In this document: positions 1 to 9,650 of the stretch, piece after piece | Numbering within the stretch: position 1 is the stretch's first letter | Layout of the letters: every line of letters starts with the position of its first letter | NCBI RefSeq assembly: GCF_008086175.1 | Contig: NZ_VSKM01000005.1 | Coordinates: 124,001 to 188,000, forward strand | Source of the DNA: Bizionia saleffrena | Lineage (GTDB): Bacteria > Bacteroidota > Bacteroidia > Flavobacteriales > Flavobacteriaceae | Reading direction: 5' to 3' | Length of the DNA stretch: 64,000 bases | The notes under the pieces: model-generated | What the model was told of the DNA's origin: nothing | The model's database searches: none | What the model saw: the letters and a program-made list of their open reading frames with translations, nothing else | Position numbers and translations under genes: made by a program

Positions 1-800
1 GCTTGTCTTTAGGATTTTCAAATTTTGAAAGTCTATTAAAAGGCGCTAATAAAATGGACACCCATTTTAAAACTGAAGATTTTAAAACAAATATTCCTGT
101 TGTTCTGGCCTTGTTAAGTGTTTGGTATAATAATTTTTTTAAGTCGGAAACCGAAGCGGTTATCGCCTATTCTCAATACCTTAATAAACTAACCAGTTAT
201 TTGCAGCAAGGTATAATGGAAAGTAATGGTAAAAGTGTCGATAGAAATGGGTTGCCGGTAGACTACCAGACGGGAACCATTGTATGGGGAGAACCAGGCA
301 CGAATTCGCAACATGCTTTCTTTCAATTAATACATCAAGGTACAAAGTTAATACCTGTTGATTTTATTGGTTTTGCTGAAAGTTTATTCGGTAACCAATC
401 GCATCATGACAAATTAATCTCTAATTATGTTGCCCAAACGGAAGCTTTATTGCACGGAAAAAAGAGAGAAGATGTTATTAATGACTTGATCTCTAAGAAG
501 GTAACGCAAGACACGATAGATCGCATATTACCATTTAAAGTGTTTGAAGGCAATAAGCCTACAAATTCAATCTTTATTAATAAACTAACACCAGAAAGTT
601 TAGGAGAGTTGCTAGCAATGTATGAGCATAAAATATTTGTTCAAGGCATTATTTGGAATATTTATAGCTACGATCAATACGGTGTAGAGCTCGGTAAACA
701 ATTAGCTAATACTATCTTATCTGAGATTAATGAGGAGAAAACTAGCGTTCACGACGCTTCTACACGTAACCTTTTAGCCCATTACAAGTCTTTAAAATAG
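1..800 (+). CDS. pgi: Glucose-6-phosphate isomerase, C-terminal part (5' end outside window)
   Basis: Interconverts glucose-6-phosphate and fructose-6-phosphate in cytoplasmic glycolysis and gluconeogenesis. The gene is open from the window edge (codons in phase with base 3), leaving about 265 of the usual roughly 540 residues. The WGEPGTNSQHAFFQLIHQG block carries the catalytic Glu (fragment residue 97), and YSYDQYGVELGK near the end is the second family signature with the catalytic Lys. The position where E. coli has the ring-opening His386 appears to be Phe/Leu (SLFGNQSHH), which may be normal for this lineage. No terminator is obvious before the next promoter. The assignment is secure. 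Confidence 0.96.
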   Translation, partial: LSLGFSNFESLLKGANKMDTHFKTEDFKTNIPVVLALLSVWYNNFFKSETEAVIAYSQYLNKLTSYLQQGIMESNGKSVDRNGLPVDYQTGTIVWGEPGTNSQHAFFQLIHQGTKLIPVDFIGFAESLFGNQSHHDKLISNYVAQTEALLHGKKREDVINDLISKKVTQDTIDRILPFKVFEGNKPTNSIFINKLTPESLGELLAMYEHKIFVQGIIWNIYSYDQYGVELGKQLANTILSEINEEKTSVHDASTRNLLAHYKSLK

Positions 801-926
801 GGTATTGTTAAAAACTTTGTTGATATTTTTACTTAGTAATCATTTGAAATGTAAGTTGTTATGTTACTTTAGCAATAATAATTAAATGTTAACCTTAAGT
901 TAATGGTAAATATTTAAGATTATCTG

Positions 927-934
927 TATTTTTG
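927..934 (+). promoter_or_regulatory. Bacteroidota -7 box (TATTTTTG)
   Basis: Matches the TAnnTTTG consensus of the Bacteroidota primary sigma factor, 38 bases before the ATG of the TonB-dependent receptor. The matching -33 element is not clear. Confidence 0.55.
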
Positions 935-972
935 CACAAAATATTAAAAATATCAATAGTTAATTTAACAAG

Positions 973-3507
973 ATGAAGAACTCAATCAAATTTTTGTTTT
1001 TTGCAGTAACGCTAATGTTGTCTGCTAACACAATGGCTCAGAGCATAGTAACAGGTACTGTGCTGGATCCAGAATCGAACGAGCCTTTACCGGCAGTAAA
1101 CGTTATTGAAGTAGGTACAACCAATGGTGTTTCTACAGATTTTGACGGTAATTTTAGCCTAAAAACTTCTTCGGAAGCGGGTAAAATCGTTATCTCTTAT
1201 GTAGGTTACGAGAAGAAGTCGTTATCTTTTAAAGGAAATACTTCTCTGGGTACAATTAAATTATTGTCTGACAACACTTTAGAAGAGGTTGTAATTACAG
1301 GTTCTGGTATTATCGATTTAGCAGAAGATAGAAATACGCCAGTGGCTGTATCTACTATTAAAGCAGCAGAAATTCAGGAGAAAGCCGGGAACTGGGATTT
1401 ACCAGAGATTTTAAAATCTACGCCTTCTGTACAGAACATTAAAGGTGGTGGATTTGGTGAAGGATCAATGTATTTACGTGGTTTTGACCAAACCAATACA
1501 GCATTTTTATTAAACGGACAGCCAATTAATGGTATGGAAGACGGTAAAATGTACTGGTCTAACTGGTCTGGTGTATTAGATGTAGCAAACGCAGTACAAG
1601 TACAACGTGGTTTAGGATCTTCTAAATTAGCAATTTCTTCTGTAGGTGGTACGGTAAATATCGTAACGAAGTCAATAGATAGAAGAGAAGGTGGTTTTGT
1701 GCAGCAAATGGTTGGAAACGACGATTATACAAAAACAACAGCCTACTATTCTACCGGTGTAAACGAAAAAGGATGGTCTTTTGCAAGTTTATTAGGTCAC
1801 TGGCAAGGTGATGGTTATGTAGATTATACAGGAGGCCAGGGCCAAACTTACTTTTTCTCTGTAGGTTACCAACCTAACGACGACCATACGTTGAACGTAT
1901 TGTTAACAGGTGCTCCACAATGGCACGCTGCGGCAGGTAGAGGTTCTATAGGAACATTTTTAGAAAACGGAAGACGCTATAACGATTGGAACGAAACAGG
2001 TATTGCGAGTCCAAATCTTATCGAAGGTAAATACCCAAGTGGAAGAAATATCTACCATAAACCGGTAGCAAATCTATCCTGGGATTGGACAATTGATGAT
2101 AATTCTTCATTATCTACAGTGCTTTATGGTTCTTTAGGTCGAGGTGCTTTTGCTTCATTAACTAAAGATGATAATGGTGATTTTTACGCACGTAGCTCGA
2201 ACAATAATCATAACTGGTTTGGGTTAGTTTCAAATTATACTACAGAGTTAAGCGAAACGTTAACGCTTAATGCTGGAGCGGATGTAAGAACGTATAACGG
2301 TATTCACTTTAGAGGCGTAACAGAATTTTTAGGTCAAAACTCTATAAACGAAAGCAGTACATTTTTAGGAGATTATACGATTTCTGAAGAGTACGGTATT
2401 AGTCCATGGGGAATGGTATTCAATACGAATACTACTGTTGGTGATCGTTTAGGATATAACTATGAAGAAGTAATCACGTATTATGGTTTATTCGGTCAGT
2501 TAGAGTATTCTCAAGATGATATTTCAGCGTTCTTTCAAGGAGCCTTATCAAATCAAGATCATTTAGTTACGAACGAGTTTAACTACGATGATTCTAGAGA
2601 ATCTGAAAAAGTGTCTAATATTGGGTATAACTTAAAGGCTGGTGCAGCTTACGCTATTAACGACTCTAATAAAGTATTTGTTAATGCGGGTTACTATTCT
2701 CGTCAGCCTTTCCATGACAACTTACTAGACAATAATAGAAACAGCGTTGATTTAATTAATCCAGCGGTAGACAATGAAAAAATTACAGGTTTAGAAGCAG
2801 GGTATCAATTTGGAGGAGAATTGTTTTCTGCTAACTTTAACATTTATCACACGATTTGGGCTAATAGAACAGATCCAAGTACAAATGGTAAAAACCAAGA
2901 ATCTGCCGAGTATAGAGCCTTTCAAAATTTAGGGCAAAAACAAGTGCACAGTGGTGTTGAGTTAGAAGTATTCACGCGCCCAATGCAAAACTTAAAAGTA
3001 AAAGGGTATTTATCTTTAGGAGATTGGAAATATAAAGGAGAAGTGACAAGAAGAACTTTTGATGCTGATGGTGTTCAAATTGGTGAAGAAGAAAAAATTG
3101 ATATCGACGATTTAAACGTCGGTGGTGCGGCTAAGGTAACTGGAGGGGTTTCTGCAGATTACGAAATCTTACCAAGATTTAGTTTTGATACCTCATGGAA
3201 CTGGTATAACGATCAGCATTCGGAAGGGAACTTTAGTAAAGAAGCACCTCCTGTATCTTTACCATCTTACGATACGGTAGATGCTGGTTTATCTTTTAAA
3301 GCTTTAGTGGGAAAAGACAAGACAAATTCAATTCAATTTAGAGTAAACATCAACAACGTGTTTGATGAAGTGTATTTAGAGTCTGTATTTGGAACTGATG
3401 CAGCGTCAGCAGATCCAACTGAAAACTATAAAGGAATCAATAAAGATAATAATGGACGTTTTGGTTACGGAAGAACTTGGAATACTAGTATCCGTTTTAA
3501 CTTCTAA
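973..3507 (+). CDS. TonB-dependent outer-membrane receptor
   Basis: An 844-residue outer-membrane active transporter powered by TonB/ExbBD. A signal peptide (about residues 1-22, ending in AQ) is followed by a carboxypeptidase-regulatory-like beta-sandwich (about 25-105), a plug domain (about 115-230) and a 22-strand-type barrel ending in an aromatic residue (SIRFNF), the outer-membrane insertion signal. No SusD partner follows, so it is not a classical glycan utilisation pair. The gene stands alone, with its own promoter and a strong terminator. The ligand cannot be read from the sequence; siderophore, peptide or metal complex are all possible. Confidence 0.93.
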   Translation: MKNSIKFLFFAVTLMLSANTMAQSIVTGTVLDPESNEPLPAVNVIEVGTTNGVSTDFDGNFSLKTSSEAGKIVISYVGYEKKSLSFKGNTSLGTIKLLSDNTLEEVVITGSGIIDLAEDRNTPVAVSTIKAAEIQEKAGNWDLPEILKSTPSVQNIKGGGFGEGSMYLRGFDQTNTAFLLNGQPINGMEDGKMYWSNWSGVLDVANAVQVQRGLGSSKLAISSVGGTVNIVTKSIDRREGGFVQQMVGNDDYTKTTAYYSTGVNEKGWSFASLLGHWQGDGYVDYTGGQGQTYFFSVGYQPNDDHTLNVLLTGAPQWHAAAGRGSIGTFLENGRRYNDWNETGIASPNLIEGKYPSGRNIYHKPVANLSWDWTIDDNSSLSTVLYGSLGRGAFASLTKDDNGDFYARSSNNNHNWFGLVSNYTTELSETLTLNAGADVRTYNGIHFRGVTEFLGQNSINESSTFLGDYTISEEYGISPWGMVFNTNTTVGDRLGYNYEEVITYYGLFGQLEYSQDDISAFFQGALSNQDHLVTNEFNYDDSRESEKVSNIGYNLKAGAAYAINDSNKVFVNAGYYSRQPFHDNLLDNNRNSVDLINPAVDNEKITGLEAGYQFGGELFSANFNIYHTIWANRTDPSTNGKNQESAEYRAFQNLGQKQVHSGVELEVFTRPMQNLKVKGYLSLGDWKYKGEVTRRTFDADGVQIGEEEKIDIDDLNVGGAAKVTGGVSADYEILPRFSFDTSWNWYNDQHSEGNFSKEAPPVSLPSYDTVDAGLSFKALVGKDKTNSIQFRVNINNVFDEVYLESVFGTDAASADPTENYKGINKDNNGRFGYGRTWNTSIRFNF

Positions 3508-3535
3508 TTAGAAAAATTAAAATTATATGCAATTT

Positions 3536-3567
3536 AAACCGCTTCATCGTATTGAAGCGGTTTTTTT
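3536..3567 (+). terminator. Rho-independent terminator after TonB receptor
   Basis: Perfect 11-bp stem (AAACCGCTTCA / TGAAGCGGTTT) with a 6-base loop and a run of seven T, 29 bases after the stop codon. Confidence 0.92.
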
Positions 3568-3615
3568 ATGCTTTATAATTATTACATTTGTTTTAATTAA
3601 AAAATATATAAGAAT

Positions 3616-4050
3616 ATGTATACAGTAGTAAAAGATCTTCATTCGTATTGGGCCTATTTAGTAGTATTTATGGTGGTTATAGGAGCCTTTAATGCGCTTG
3701 TTAAGTTTTTTGGAAAGAAAGAATATGGAAACAATGATTTTAGAATCGCTTTGTTTACTTTAATTGTTACACACATTCAGCTTTTAATTGGCTTAGTGTT
3801 ATATTTCACCTCGCCTTTAGGCTTAAATAGTATAATAACTAATGGAATGGGAGGCTTAACGTCTTACATGCGTTTATTAGCAGTAGAGCACCCGTTTGTT
3901 GCTATTCTAGCAGTTGTCTTTATTACTATTGGATACTCTAAACATAAAAAGAAACTAAGCTCTACAGGGAAGTTTAAACCATTAGCTATATTTTACACTA
4001 TTGGTATGCTTCTAATTCTATCTAGAATTCCTTGGAGTAACTGGATTTAA
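3616..4050 (+). CDS. Small four-helix membrane protein, possible haem b protein
   Basis: A 144-residue integral membrane protein with four predicted helices (about 10-30, 44-64, 94-108, 122-138). Histidines at 9, 53, 92 and 110 lie near helix ends, as in the small proteins often labelled 'cytochrome B' in Flavobacteriia; bis-His haem coordination is my inference. Monocistronic between two terminators. The start is the only sensible Met. Function is not established. Confidence 0.75.
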   Translation: MYTVVKDLHSYWAYLVVFMVVIGAFNALVKFFGKKEYGNNDFRIALFTLIVTHIQLLIGLVLYFTSPLGLNSIITNGMGGLTSYMRLLAVEHPFVAILAVVFITIGYSKHKKKLSSTGKFKPLAIFYTIGMLLILSRIPWSNWI

Positions 4051-4070
4051 CAGTTAATTATATTACAACA

Positions 4071-4108
4071 AAAAGGAGCTTGATTAAATACTTAAGCTCC
4101 TTTTTTTT
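4071..4108. terminator. Bidirectional terminator between convergent genes
   Basis: Inverted repeat AAAGGAGCTT / AAGCTCCTTT with a T-run on the plus side (eight T) and a complementary A-run on the other side, so it can serve both the small membrane protein and the convergent nuclease gene. Confidence 0.88.
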
Positions 4109-4125
4109 AGTTGTAATAAGTGGGT

Positions 4126-5178
4126 TTATTCCACTTCCTTTATTAAATAAACATACACTGGAAAGTGATCACTATAACCTTCTGTAAAACTACCATTTCC
4201 AAAACTTCTAAAAGGGTATCCTTTATAGCGCCCAGTCGTGTTTATCAAGTAATTTTTATTAAAAATACCTGCTTTATAAAACTTAAACGATTGGTAACCC
4301 TCTTCAATAAAGGGCTTTGTTAACATCATTTGGTCAAATAAACTCCAGCTATCTCTATAAGCATTAGAGCCTTGGCCTTTTTTAAAAAGCGTTATCATAG
4401 GGTTGTAAATGCCTTTAAGTGCGACCTGTTTCTTTTTTCTTTCGGCTTTTAAAACATCTTTTACACTGGCATTGTTAGGGTTGTCGTTTAAATCTCCCAT
4501 TATAATAATTTTAGCGTACGGGTCTATAACTTGTAAAGAATCTATAATATGTTTGCTTAGTTTTGCTGCAGCTACGCGTTTCGCTCTACTGCGCTCTTCT
4601 CCACCACGACGCGATGGCCAGTGGTTAACAATAAAGTGCATTGTTTCTCCGTCCAGCTTGCCAGTAACAAGAAGTTGATCTCTAGTATAAATACGTTTTC
4701 TAGAAGCGTTATCGAAAATTTTTAAGGTGTGCGCACTTTTAGATATTAGTTGAAATAAGTCTTTCTGATACATTAAAGCGACATCAATTCCACGCCTATC
4801 TGGAGAATCGAAATGTACAATACCATAATCTTTATTAAGTAATTCAGGGGCATTTGCCAGGTCCTCTATAACGGTTCTGTTTTCCACTTCACAAATGCCT
4901 ATTACGGCCGGTGAATTACCGGTATCACTTAATCCGATATCAGAAATCACTTTCGCCATATTGCGCACTTTCTTTTTGTAAATGCCTTCTCGATCGGATT
5001 TAATTTCCATTATGGGACTCGCTTCATCATTTTTTGACGTGTCATCTACCGCGTCGAATAGATTTTCAAGATTATAAAAGGCCACAGTGTGAATTTTATA
5101 CTTCTTTTCCTCCTGGGCGTTAACACCTACAAAGGCTATGATTAAAAACGCGGTAAACAGCAATTTAATAGTGTTCAT
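4126..5178 (-). CDS. Secreted endonuclease/exonuclease/phosphatase-family hydrolase
   Basis: A 350-residue metal-dependent phosphoesterase of the DNase I-like (EEP) superfamily. The signal peptide (about 1-22, VNAQ) indicates export. Family motifs are present in order: YNLENLFD, ICEVENR (metal-binding Glu), DRRGIDVAL, VNHWPSRR (catalytic His), GDLND and the C-terminal SDHFPV (catalytic Asp-His), so the active site looks complete. It is divergent from a TonB receptor and DUF5689 lipoprotein across a 139-bp shared promoter region, suggesting hydrolysis of extracellular nucleic acids or phosphoesters whose products are then imported. Substrate is not proven; a sphingomyelinase-type role is less likely. 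Confidence 0.88.
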   Translation of the reverse strand: MNTIKLLFTAFLIIAFVGVNAQEEKKYKIHTVAFYNLENLFDAVDDTSKNDEASPIMEIKSDREGIYKKKVRNMAKVISDIGLSDTGNSPAVIGICEVENRTVIEDLANAPELLNKDYGIVHFDSPDRRGIDVALMYQKDLFQLISKSAHTLKIFDNASRKRIYTRDQLLVTGKLDGETMHFIVNHWPSRRGGEERSRAKRVAAAKLSKHIIDSLQVIDPYAKIIIMGDLNDNPNNASVKDVLKAERKKKQVALKGIYNPMITLFKKGQGSNAYRDSWSLFDQMMLTKPFIEEGYQSFKFYKAGIFNKNYLINTTGRYKGYPFRSFGNGSFTEGYSDHFPVYVYLIKEVE

Positions 5179-5317
5179 GAATTTAATAGTATGTTAAAGT
5201 TGTTGTATGTGATAAAAACATTATTAAAGGTAGATATTTATTATAAATAATGTAAATTTAATTACCTTAAATATCTGATTTTGAAGGTTAAGGCTAATAT
5301 TACCTATTATTTTTAGT

Positions 5318-8140
5318 ATGAGTAAAAGTATATTTATCATTTTATATGGATTAATTTCATGTGTTTCAGTGCTAGCGCAAGAGACAAATGTTAAAGGGAG
5401 TGTTAAGGATGCGGTAACAGGCCAGCCTATTCCAGAAGTAATAATTACAATTGAAGGAACGTTGCTAAAAGAACAAACGAATGGTTTTGGTGAGTTCATT
5501 TTTAAGGTAGGTGTTCCGTTGGGTGAACAAATCCTTAAAATTTCGAAAACTGGATTCCTTCCAAAAAGATACCCTATTGTTATAAATGAAGGCAGGACGC
5601 TAAACATTCAAGATATGTCGCTTGAGGTGGACAGAGGAAACCAAAATGATTTATTCACCATTACTTTATCTGATGATGAATTAAATGACGACACAGGAGG
5701 TTCTGTTAATATTTCAGGATTATTGTCTTCTTCAAAAGATGTTTTCCAGCGTAGTGCAGCATTCGAGTTCAGCCCCTCGTTTTTTAGAGTAAGAGGTTTA
5801 GATTCAGATAATGGTACTGTTTTAATAAACGGAATTGAAATGAATAAATTCGATACTGGTCGCCCGCAATGGAGTAACTGGGGCGGATTAAATGACGTCG
5901 TTAGAAATCAAGAATTTACTTCTGGCTTAAAGCCATCGACCTATAATTTTGGTGGCGTTTTAGGGGTTACCAATATTATTACGAGAGCGTCTTCATATAG
6001 AGCAGGTGGGCGTATTACGTATTCCTCTTCTAATCGTAGTTATACAAATCGTTTATTGGCGAGTTACGCTTCTGGTTTACTTGAGAATGGTTGGGCTTAT
6101 ACACTCATGGCAGGCAGGCGTTGGGGAGACGAAGGGTATCAAGAGGCAACTCTTTACGATTCTAATTCGTTTTTTGGCGCCGTAGAAAAGAAAATTAATG
6201 AGAAACACAGTATTAATTTCACCTCCATTTACACGCCCAATAGACGGGGTAAATCTTCTGCGAATACTCAAGAAGTTTACGATTTAAAAGATATTAAATA
6301 CAATGAATATTGGGGTGATTTAAATGGAAGCAAGAAAAACTCTCGTGTTAAGGAAGTTAAAGAGCCTATTGTAATGCTAAATCATTTTTGGGATCTAACT
6401 AGCAAAACAAAATTAAATACCAACATAGGTTATCAATTTGGTAGAATAGGGAACAGTCGTTTAGACTATCCAGGAGGTGCTAATCCAAGCCCAGCATACT
6501 ACCAGGATTTACCAAGTTACGCTTTAGGCGACACCGATGGGGCCGATTATGCTGGTGCTTATATTGCTGAACAGAATTTTTTGAATAATGGTCAAATTGA
6601 CTGGAACCGTATTTTCGATGCCAACATAACTAATAATATTAGCGGTAATTATGCGGCGTATTCTTTATACGAAGATAGAACAGACGACAAGCAGTGGACA
6701 TTCAACTCTATTTTAACCTCCCAAATCAATGAGAATATTATTTTTAATGCAGCGGTTAACTATAAAAAACTGAATTCTGAAAATTTTGCGGAAGTTATTG
6801 ATTTATTAGGAAGTGCTAATGGAGTGCTTAATGTAGATGCCTTTAGCAATAACCCTTTTGATGAAAATAATCCAAATGCCGTTGCGTTTGAAGGTGATAA
6901 ATTTAGATATAATTATAATTTGTATGTCAAGGAATTAGCAGGATATGCTCAAGCACAATTTAAATACAATACAATTGATTTTTATGTAGCAGGTAGTATT
7001 ACTAAAACCGATTATCAAAGGGAGGGCTTATATAGAAACGGAAACCAAACATCCGATGAGAATGGTGTTAAAATAAATAACTCTTTTGGGAAAGGAGACC
7101 AGATTGAATTTATAGGTTTTGGTGGTAAAGCCGGTTTTACTTATAAATTATCTGGAAAGCATTTGTTCGATGTAAATGCGGGATACATAACACAAGCACC
7201 AAATCTCAGAAACACGTACACTAACTCTAGAGAGAGTCACGATTACGTGGGTGTTATAAATGGTAAGAAAAGTAAGGATGTAAGTATTACAGAGGAGAAA
7301 ATTAGCACTTTAGATGTTAGTTATATTTTCCGTTCCTCAATCTTAAAAGCTAAATTAACCGGGTTTTATACAAAAATTGAAGCGGCCAACGAGGTGTCTT
7401 TCTTCTTTACACAAGGCAGTTCAACAGGATTTATACAAGAAGTATTAGTCGGTGCCAATAAATTACATTTGGGTTTCGAATTAGGTATTGAAGCACAAGT
7501 AACTCCTACTATTAAGTTAAAAGGAGCCGCTTCGGTAGGGCAATATACTTACGCCAATAACCCATCGTTGTATATTACGTCTACTTCAGATGATTTTATG
7601 GTCAATGACGCTGCTGGAAATCAAACCAATTTATCTGGAACAACCTTAAGAACTTCCAAGATGAAAGATTACAAAGTAGCAGGGGGGCCACAACGTGCTT
7701 ATTCAATAGGTTTTGAATACAGGGATCCAGAGTATTGGTGGTTTGGTGCAACAACAAACTTTTTTACAAATACCTACGTAGATGTGAGTCCCTTAGCTAG
7801 GTCTGAAGCATTTTTTCTAGATACCGATGGTATACCGTATAACGATTACAACGAAAACAGCGCTAAAGACTTATTAAAACAAGAAAAGTTTGACGACTAT
7901 ATGGTTGTAAACTTAGTTGGGGGTAAATCTTGGAAAATAGGAGATAAATACATTGGCTTCTTTGCAAGTGTAGGAAACCTATTAGATAAGAAATATAAAA
8001 CGGGCGGTTTCGAGCAAGGAAGAACAGCAGATTACAGAGCTTTAAGAGACGATGTTAATAACCCTAAAAGAATTTTCGGATCTAAATACTGGTATGGGCG
8101 TGGTACAAATTATTTTGTAAATGTGTCCATCAGGTTCTAG
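5318..8140 (+). CDS. TonB-dependent receptor, partner of DUF5689 lipoprotein
   Basis: A 940-residue outer-membrane receptor. Signal peptide about 1-21 (VLAQ), regulatory beta-sandwich about 24-105, plug about 125-235, then the beta-barrel ending NYFVNVSIRF with a terminal Phe. The next gene starts 29 bases downstream on the same strand and encodes a surface-type lipoprotein, a transporter-plus-lipoprotein arrangement like SusCD but with an unrelated lipoprotein. Divergent from the secreted EEP nuclease, so uptake of nucleotides, oligonucleotides or phosphate-containing products is a reasonable inference. The ligand is unknown. Confidence 0.92.
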   Translation: MSKSIFIILYGLISCVSVLAQETNVKGSVKDAVTGQPIPEVIITIEGTLLKEQTNGFGEFIFKVGVPLGEQILKISKTGFLPKRYPIVINEGRTLNIQDMSLEVDRGNQNDLFTITLSDDELNDDTGGSVNISGLLSSSKDVFQRSAAFEFSPSFFRVRGLDSDNGTVLINGIEMNKFDTGRPQWSNWGGLNDVVRNQEFTSGLKPSTYNFGGVLGVTNIITRASSYRAGGRITYSSSNRSYTNRLLASYASGLLENGWAYTLMAGRRWGDEGYQEATLYDSNSFFGAVEKKINEKHSINFTSIYTPNRRGKSSANTQEVYDLKDIKYNEYWGDLNGSKKNSRVKEVKEPIVMLNHFWDLTSKTKLNTNIGYQFGRIGNSRLDYPGGANPSPAYYQDLPSYALGDTDGADYAGAYIAEQNFLNNGQIDWNRIFDANITNNISGNYAAYSLYEDRTDDKQWTFNSILTSQINENIIFNAAVNYKKLNSENFAEVIDLLGSANGVLNVDAFSNNPFDENNPNAVAFEGDKFRYNYNLYVKELAGYAQAQFKYNTIDFYVAGSITKTDYQREGLYRNGNQTSDENGVKINNSFGKGDQIEFIGFGGKAGFTYKLSGKHLFDVNAGYITQAPNLRNTYTNSRESHDYVGVINGKKSKDVSITEEKISTLDVSYIFRSSILKAKLTGFYTKIEAANEVSFFFTQGSSTGFIQEVLVGANKLHLGFELGIEAQVTPTIKLKGAASVGQYTYANNPSLYITSTSDDFMVNDAAGNQTNLSGTTLRTSKMKDYKVAGGPQRAYSIGFEYRDPEYWWFGATTNFFTNTYVDVSPLARSEAFFLDTDGIPYNDYNENSAKDLLKQEKFDDYMVVNLVGGKSWKIGDKYIGFFASVGNLLDKKYKTGGFEQGRTADYRALRDDVNNPKRIFGSKYWYGRGTNYFVNVSIRF

Positions 8141-8169
8141 AAAAAACAAGAAATATTAAATAGTATATT

Positions 8170-9576
8170 ATGAAAACAAATAAATTGTTAAATTTAATAA
8201 TGAGTTTAGTAGCGTTTTTAGCTTTGTCGTCATGTGTTGAAGACGACGATTTTACAATACCCTCTAGCTTAGCCGATGAAGAGAACGCGGCGTTAGTTGC
8301 GTTGTTAGAAACAGGTACAGAAGTAGATATGGCTTTTGTACAAGGATTATACACGTCTGGGACCGCTCAATTGGTAACCTCTAACATTTACGTGAAAGGA
8401 TATGTTTCATCATCGGACGTAACAGGGAATTTTTACAAAGAATTTTATATGCAGGACGCCCCTTCAGCCCCAACCAAAACGTTAAAAGTTGTTTTAAACC
8501 AAACAGATAGTTACAACCAATTTAATAAGGGAAGAGCGGTTTACATAAAGCTTAAAGGTTTATATGTTGGCGAAGAAAGAGTAGGAAATGGCGTATACAC
8601 TATTGGTGGAGATATTGAATATGGTGCATTCGGGACGACCGTGGCGCAATTAATAGACAATCAAATAAAATCAAATATTTTAAGATCGACGATAACGAAA
8701 GATATAATTCCGTTGCCCAAAACATTTTCAACAATAGGATCTTCGAATATCGGAATGTTGGTAAGCGTGGACAATGTAGAGTTTGTTAACGATCTAGCAG
8801 GGGAGTCTTATCTTGAGACCAATGAAACTTATGACACCCAAAGGGAAATGATATCTTGTGAAGCAGATGGATATGGTAGCTTTCAATTAGAAACGAGCTC
8901 TTTTGCGTCTTTTAAACAAGAACCACTTCCAGTAGGGAATGGTACAATTACAGCCGTTGTTGTAAAAACGTATAATGGGAGCCAGTTAGTTTTGGCTTTA
9001 AATTCCACAGACGATGTTAACTTTACAAATGCACGCTGTTCACCACCAGACTTAACAGACTCCAATATTGTGTTTTACGAGGATTTTGAAGCGTCTGTAG
9101 ATGGAACAGATTTAGATTTACCGGGTTGGACTAACTTCTCGGAAGTCGGTTCTCGTGTCTGGAAAGAAGTGTTTTTTGAAGGTAATGGATTAGCGGAATT
9201 TGGAAGTTTTAACTCTCAGGATGTTGAAAACATTGCGTGGTTAATAGCGCCCAATATTACTACAGGCTCTCAAAATAATATGTTTTTTAAATTCAGATCA
9301 GCACACCACCATTTGGAGTCTAACGATAATACTTTAGAGGTCTATTTGTCTACAGATTTCGATGGGATAGATGTTTTAGGAGCCACTTGGAATCCGCTAA
9401 ACGTTACTGTTCCTACCACTGCAAATAATTGGTATGAGTTTGTAGATTCTGGTTTAATAGATATTTCTAATTATAGTGGCGGTTTTTTTATTGCTTTTAA
9501 AGTTACGGGTTCTGGAACAGAACTAGATTTAGACGGCTCTTATCAAATAGATGATTTTAAAGTGTTCGCAAACTAA
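8170..9576 (+). CDS. DUF5689 lipoprotein with choice-of-anchor-J-like C-terminal domain
   Basis: A 468-residue lipoprotein. The N-terminus has a lipobox (ALSSC) with lipidated Cys22 followed by acidic residues (VEDDD), as in Bacteroidota surface-exported lipoproteins. Residues about 40-285 look like the DUF5689/OB-like region (TSNIYVKGYVSSSD; VGNGTITAVV). Residues about 300-468 form a jelly-roll of the choice-of-anchor J/MAM type (FYEDFEA ... LPGWTNFS ... AWLIAPNI). Follows the TonB receptor by 29 bases, so probably co-transcribed and forming an outer-membrane capture complex. Binding partner unknown. Confidence 0.87.
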   Translation: MKTNKLLNLIMSLVAFLALSSCVEDDDFTIPSSLADEENAALVALLETGTEVDMAFVQGLYTSGTAQLVTSNIYVKGYVSSSDVTGNFYKEFYMQDAPSAPTKTLKVVLNQTDSYNQFNKGRAVYIKLKGLYVGEERVGNGVYTIGGDIEYGAFGTTVAQLIDNQIKSNILRSTITKDIIPLPKTFSTIGSSNIGMLVSVDNVEFVNDLAGESYLETNETYDTQREMISCEADGYGSFQLETSSFASFKQEPLPVGNGTITAVVVKTYNGSQLVLALNSTDDVNFTNARCSPPDLTDSNIVFYEDFEASVDGTDLDLPGWTNFSEVGSRVWKEVFFEGNGLAEFGSFNSQDVENIAWLIAPNITTGSQNNMFFKFRSAHHHLESNDNTLEVYLSTDFDGIDVLGATWNPLNVTVPTTANNWYEFVDSGLIDISNYSGGFFIAFKVTGSGTELDLDGSYQIDDFKVFAN

Positions 9577-9634
9577 CATTTTATAAAATAATTTATATAC
9601 TTTTAAAACCTGCTAGTACATTCTAGTGCTTTTT

Positions 9635-9642
9635 TATTTTTG
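9635..9642 (+). promoter_or_regulatory. -7 box (TATTTTTG) just before a small membrane protein gene
   Basis: TAnnTTTG match ending nine bases before the ATG at 9651. The transcript would have almost no leader if this box and this start are both right. Confidence 0.4.
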
Positions 9643-9650
9643 ATATATAT

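Noticed and set aside
9605-9640. Terminator after the DUF5689 lipoprotein gene
   Set aside because: The CTAG...CTAG repeat gives only a four-base stem before the T-run.
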